This document shows, piece after piece, positions 61,819 through 64,000 of a stretch of DNA of 64,000 nt (position 1 is the stretch's first letter; each line of letters starts with the position of its first letter). The notes beneath the pieces were generated by a model. That model saw only the letters and a program-made list of their open reading frames with translations. It made no database searches and was not told where the DNA came from. Source of the DNA: Streptomyces sp. NBC_01260 (GTDB lineage: Bacteria; Actinomycetota; Actinomycetes; Streptomycetales; Streptomycetaceae); contig NZ_CP108464.1 in assembly GCF_036226405.1 (NCBI RefSeq), positions 6,324,001 through 6,388,000 on the forward strand. Reading direction: 5' to 3'. Made by a program: the position numbers and the translations under genes.

Positions 61819-62823
61819 GTGGAAATCCTGGCCTTCGGCGTGCAGTCCGACGAGAAGCCGCTGATCGAGAAAGCCTTCGCCGGGAAGCACGAGGTCCGCT
61901 GCCTGGACGTCTTCCTGAACCGGGACACCGCACCCATCGCGGCCGGCTACGAGATCATCTCCACCAGCGTCAACGCCGACCTGGGCAGCAGCGTCCTGCA
62001 GACCCTCGCGGCCGGCGGCACGCAGATGATCGCCCAGCGCTCCACCGGCTTCAACAACATCGACCTGGACGTCGCCGAGCGCCTCGCCATGCGCGTGGCC
62101 CGGGTCTCCTCCTACTCGCCCCACTCGGTCGCCGAATTCGCCTGGACCCTGGCCATGGCGGTCAACCGCCGAGTCATCCGGGCCGCGAGCCGCACCCGCG
62201 ACTTCGACTTCCGCCTCGACGGGCTCCTCGGCCGGGACATGCACGGCCGCACGGCCGGTGTCGTCGGCACCGGCAAGATCGGTGAGGCCTTCACCCGGAT
62301 CGCCCATGGCTTCGGCATGAATCTGCTGGGCTGGGACGTCGCCGAGAACCCGGCCTGCGTCGAGCTCGGCATGCGGTACGTCGACAAGGACCAGCTCCTC
62401 GCCGAGTCCGACCTGATCAGCCTGCACGTCCCGCTGCTGCCCTCGACCCACCACGTCATCGGCAAGGACGCCCTGGCCCGGATGAAGGACGACGCGATCC
62501 TGATCAACTCCAGCCGCGGCGGACTCATCGACACCACCGCCCTGGTCGGGGAGTTGCGGGCCGGCCGGTTCCTCGGCGTCGGACTCGACGTGTACGAGGC
62601 CGAGGCCGGGCTCTTCTTCCTCGACAAGTCGATCGAGGGCATCGACGACGACACCCTGGCCCGGCTGGTCACCTTCCCGAACGTCATCGTCACCTCGCAC
62701 CAGGCGTACTACACCGAGGACGCGGTGGGCCAGATCATCGAGGCCACCGTCCAGAACGTCGACGACTACCTGGCCCGCCGCGGCAGTGACAACGTCCTGG
62801 TCCCGGCACCGCCCGGACCCTGA
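61819..62823 (+). CDS. D-2-hydroxyacid dehydrogenase, D-lactate dehydrogenase-like
   Basis: NAD-dependent dehydrogenase of 334 residues interconverting pyruvate and D-lactate or a related 2-hydroxyacid. It shows RSTGFNNIDLDVAERLAMR, SPHSVAEFAWTLAMAVNR, the NAD loop GVVGTGKIGEAFTRIAHGFG, the hinge NSSRGGLIDTTALVGEL with catalytic Arg, FLDKSIEGIDDDTLARL with the LDH-like insertion, and the catalytic His in VIVTSHQAYYTEDA. The GTG at 61819 is preceded by GGGAG. It is convergent with the anthranilate synthase gene, 27 bp away. Confidence 0.92.
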   Translation: MEILAFGVQSDEKPLIEKAFAGKHEVRCLDVFLNRDTAPIAAGYEIISTSVNADLGSSVLQTLAAGGTQMIAQRSTGFNNIDLDVAERLAMRVARVSSYSPHSVAEFAWTLAMAVNRRVIRAASRTRDFDFRLDGLLGRDMHGRTAGVVGTGKIGEAFTRIAHGFGMNLLGWDVAENPACVELGMRYVDKDQLLAESDLISLHVPLLPSTHHVIGKDALARMKDDAILINSSRGGLIDTTALVGELRAGRFLGVGLDVYEAEAGLFFLDKSIEGIDDDTLARLVTFPNVIVTSHQAYYTEDAVGQIIEATVQNVDDYLARRGSDNVLVPAPPGP

Positions 62824-62850
62824 GCACCCGACAGGGTCCGGGCGGCCGCC

Positions 62851-64000
62851 TCAGCCGCGCACCGGCAGTCCGGCCAGCAGCTCGCTCACGATCGCCGAGC
62901 CGCGCAGCGTCAGCACCGACTCCGGATGGAACTGCACCGAGGCGAAGCCGTCCCCGCGCAGCGCGTGCAGCTCCCCGGTCGCCCCGTCCACGCTCACCTC
63001 GATGCCGTGCGCCGCCAGCTCGGCGGCCACGGCGTCGTCGCAGCGCGCGGTGAAACTGTTGTAGAAGCCGACCGTCTCCGGCCGCCCGAACAGCTCGATC
63101 CGGGTCTGCGCACCCTGGTACGGCACCGTCTTGCGGACGATTTCCAGCCCCAGCTCCGCAGCGATCAGCTCATGACCCAGGCACACCCCCAGCAGCCCGT
63201 GCCGGTGGTCCCGGACCAGCTCCGCCGCCAGTGCCCGCAGCTGCCGCATCCTCGGATCGTCCGGATCGCCCGGATTCCCCGGCCCGGGGCCCAGCACCAC
63301 GGGCCCCTCGTGCGCCCGCACGGCCTCGCGCAGCCCCGGCTCGTCGTAGCGGCGCACCGACACATCGAGACCCGAGGCGCGCAGCAGATGCCCCAGCATC
63401 GCGGTGAACGTGTCCTCGCCGTCGACCACCAGCGCATGGCCGGACAGCTCGTCGGTGCGCTCCTGCATCCGCAGCCAGAACGGTGCGAGCCCGTCCCGTC
63501 TGGCGTCCAGCGCCGCCCGCACCCGCGGGTCCGCGGCCAGTCGCGGCGGCGCGCCCGCCGTTCTCGGCCGGCCCGGCAGCACGCCCAGCGCGGTCAGCAC
63601 CCCGGCCGCCTTCGCGTGGGTCTCGGCGACCTCGCCCGCCGGGTCGGAGTGGCGCACCAGCGTCGCCCCGACCGGCACCCGGAGCTGTCCCCGCGCCGAG
63701 ATGTCGGCGGTCCGGATCAGGATCGGCGAGTCCAGCGTCTGCGCCCCGTCGGGTCCCTGCCGCAGCAGGGCCAGCGCACCCGCGTAGTAGCCGCGCCCGC
63801 CGGTCTCGTACCGCTCGATGACCCGGCAGGCGTTCTGCACGGGGGAGCCGGTGACCGTCGCCGCGAACATGGTCTCCTTCAGCACCTCGCGCACATCCAG
63901 CGAGGAGCGCCCGCGCAACTCGTACTCCGTGTGCGCGAGATGGGCCATCTCCTTGAGCCGGGGGCCGATCACCACACCGCCCATGTCGCCGACGGTGCAC
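62851..64000 (-). CDS. trpE: fused anthranilate synthase (TrpE-TrpG / PhzE-like), N-terminal part outside the window
   Basis: Chorismate-using enzyme whose C-terminal glutaminase supplies ammonia. The window holds the end of the chorismate-binding domain (CTVGDMGGVVIGPRLKEM at the edge, then FAATVTGSPVQNACRVIE and GGRGYYAGALALL, as in TrpE/PhzE) and the whole glutamine amidotransferase domain: VVLGPGPGNPGDP, nucleophile Cys in GLLGVCLGHELIAAELG, and the His/Glu pair in ASVQFHPESVLTLRG. The 5' end lies beyond 64000. Whether it makes anthranilate or aminodeoxyisochorismate cannot be told from this part. No operon partner is visible. Confidence 0.9.
   Translation of the reverse strand, partial: CTVGDMGGVVIGPRLKEMAHLAHTEYELRGRSSLDVREVLKETMFAATVTGSPVQNACRVIERYETGGRGYYAGALALLRQGPDGAQTLDSPILIRTADISARGQLRVPVGATLVRHSDPAGEVAETHAKAAGVLTALGVLPGRPRTAGAPPRLAADPRVRAALDARRDGLAPFWLRMQERTDELSGHALVVDGEDTFTAMLGHLLRASGLDVSVRRYDEPGLREAVRAHEGPVVLGPGPGNPGDPDDPRMRQLRALAAELVRDHRHGLLGVCLGHELIAAELGLEIVRKTVPYQGAQTRIELFGRPETVGFYNSFTARCDDAVAAELAAHGIEVSVDGATGELHALRGDGFASVQFHPESVLTLRGSAIVSELLAGLPVRG

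Overview
The window is a high-GC (roughly 70% by eye) actinobacterial chromosome segment, almost certainly from a Streptomyces or close relative. The evidence is heavy GC3 bias, many GTG and TTG starts, a qcrCAB/cta respiratory cluster of the actinobacterial bcc-aa3 type, a SAM-IV riboswitch, a PspA/PspAA pair, a PimB-type mannosyltransferase, and a gene order that, from memory, follows the conserved core around glkA, trpD and the cytochrome genes in S. coelicolor. Nearly everything is housekeeping chromosome. The clear accessory parts are a two-gene lipase plus caspase/STAND/TPR operon (13189-19642) and one IS5-family insertion sequence (55046-56049).

Left part (1-13093): a reverse-strand cobalamin block (cobU fused to a metallo-beta-lactamase-like domain, a TcmP/LCM-type methyltransferase, and cobT running off the left edge), a small conserved ORF, an HtrA-like lipoprotein protease, a SAM methyltransferase that appears to start at CTG, a membrane protein, the envelope-stress genes pspA/pspAA, a NarL-type two-component system and a large RND exporter ending in a strong terminator.

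The operon at 13189-19642 (reverse strand) encodes a cytoplasmic LCAT-like serine lipase and, overlapping it by 11 bp, a 1684-residue protein with a caspase-like protease, a STAND NTPase, about 14 TPR-like repeats of about 46 residues and an unassigned C-terminal domain. It looks like an uncharacterised NTP-dependent conflict or abortive-infection module and is the best candidate here for a new system.

Middle part (19805-38731): nadA with two identical-arm palindromes in its upstream region, an A-type Fe-S carrier, a PfkB kinase, a cysteine desulfurase fused to a TusA domain, then ctaC-ctaD-ctaF, an L,D-transpeptidase, a degenerate receiver protein, ctaE-qcrC-qcrA-qcrB (cytochrome c oxidase and the bc1-type complex of one respiratory supercomplex), trpD, and a SAM-IV riboswitch ahead of a SufS-like desulfurase.

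Right part (38739-64000): a stand-alone Lrp-type ligand domain, a rhomboid protease, a NYN nuclease, two tandem NlpC/P60 peptidoglycan hydrolases (the first behind a probable c-di-AMP riboswitch), a secreted metallopeptidase-like protein, two glycosyltransferases for mannolipid or glycan synthesis, a long-chain acyl-CoA ligase, an operon with an ArsA-like ATPase that lacks its P-loop lysine, glucokinase, the IS element, lipid-linked hydrolase and acyltransferase genes, a MacRS-like two-component system, a phosphofructokinase with PPi-type signature residues, a D-2-hydroxyacid dehydrogenase, and a TrpE-TrpG fusion cut by the right edge. Strong inverted-repeat terminators separate most transcription units. 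No tRNA, rRNA or CRISPR array was seen.
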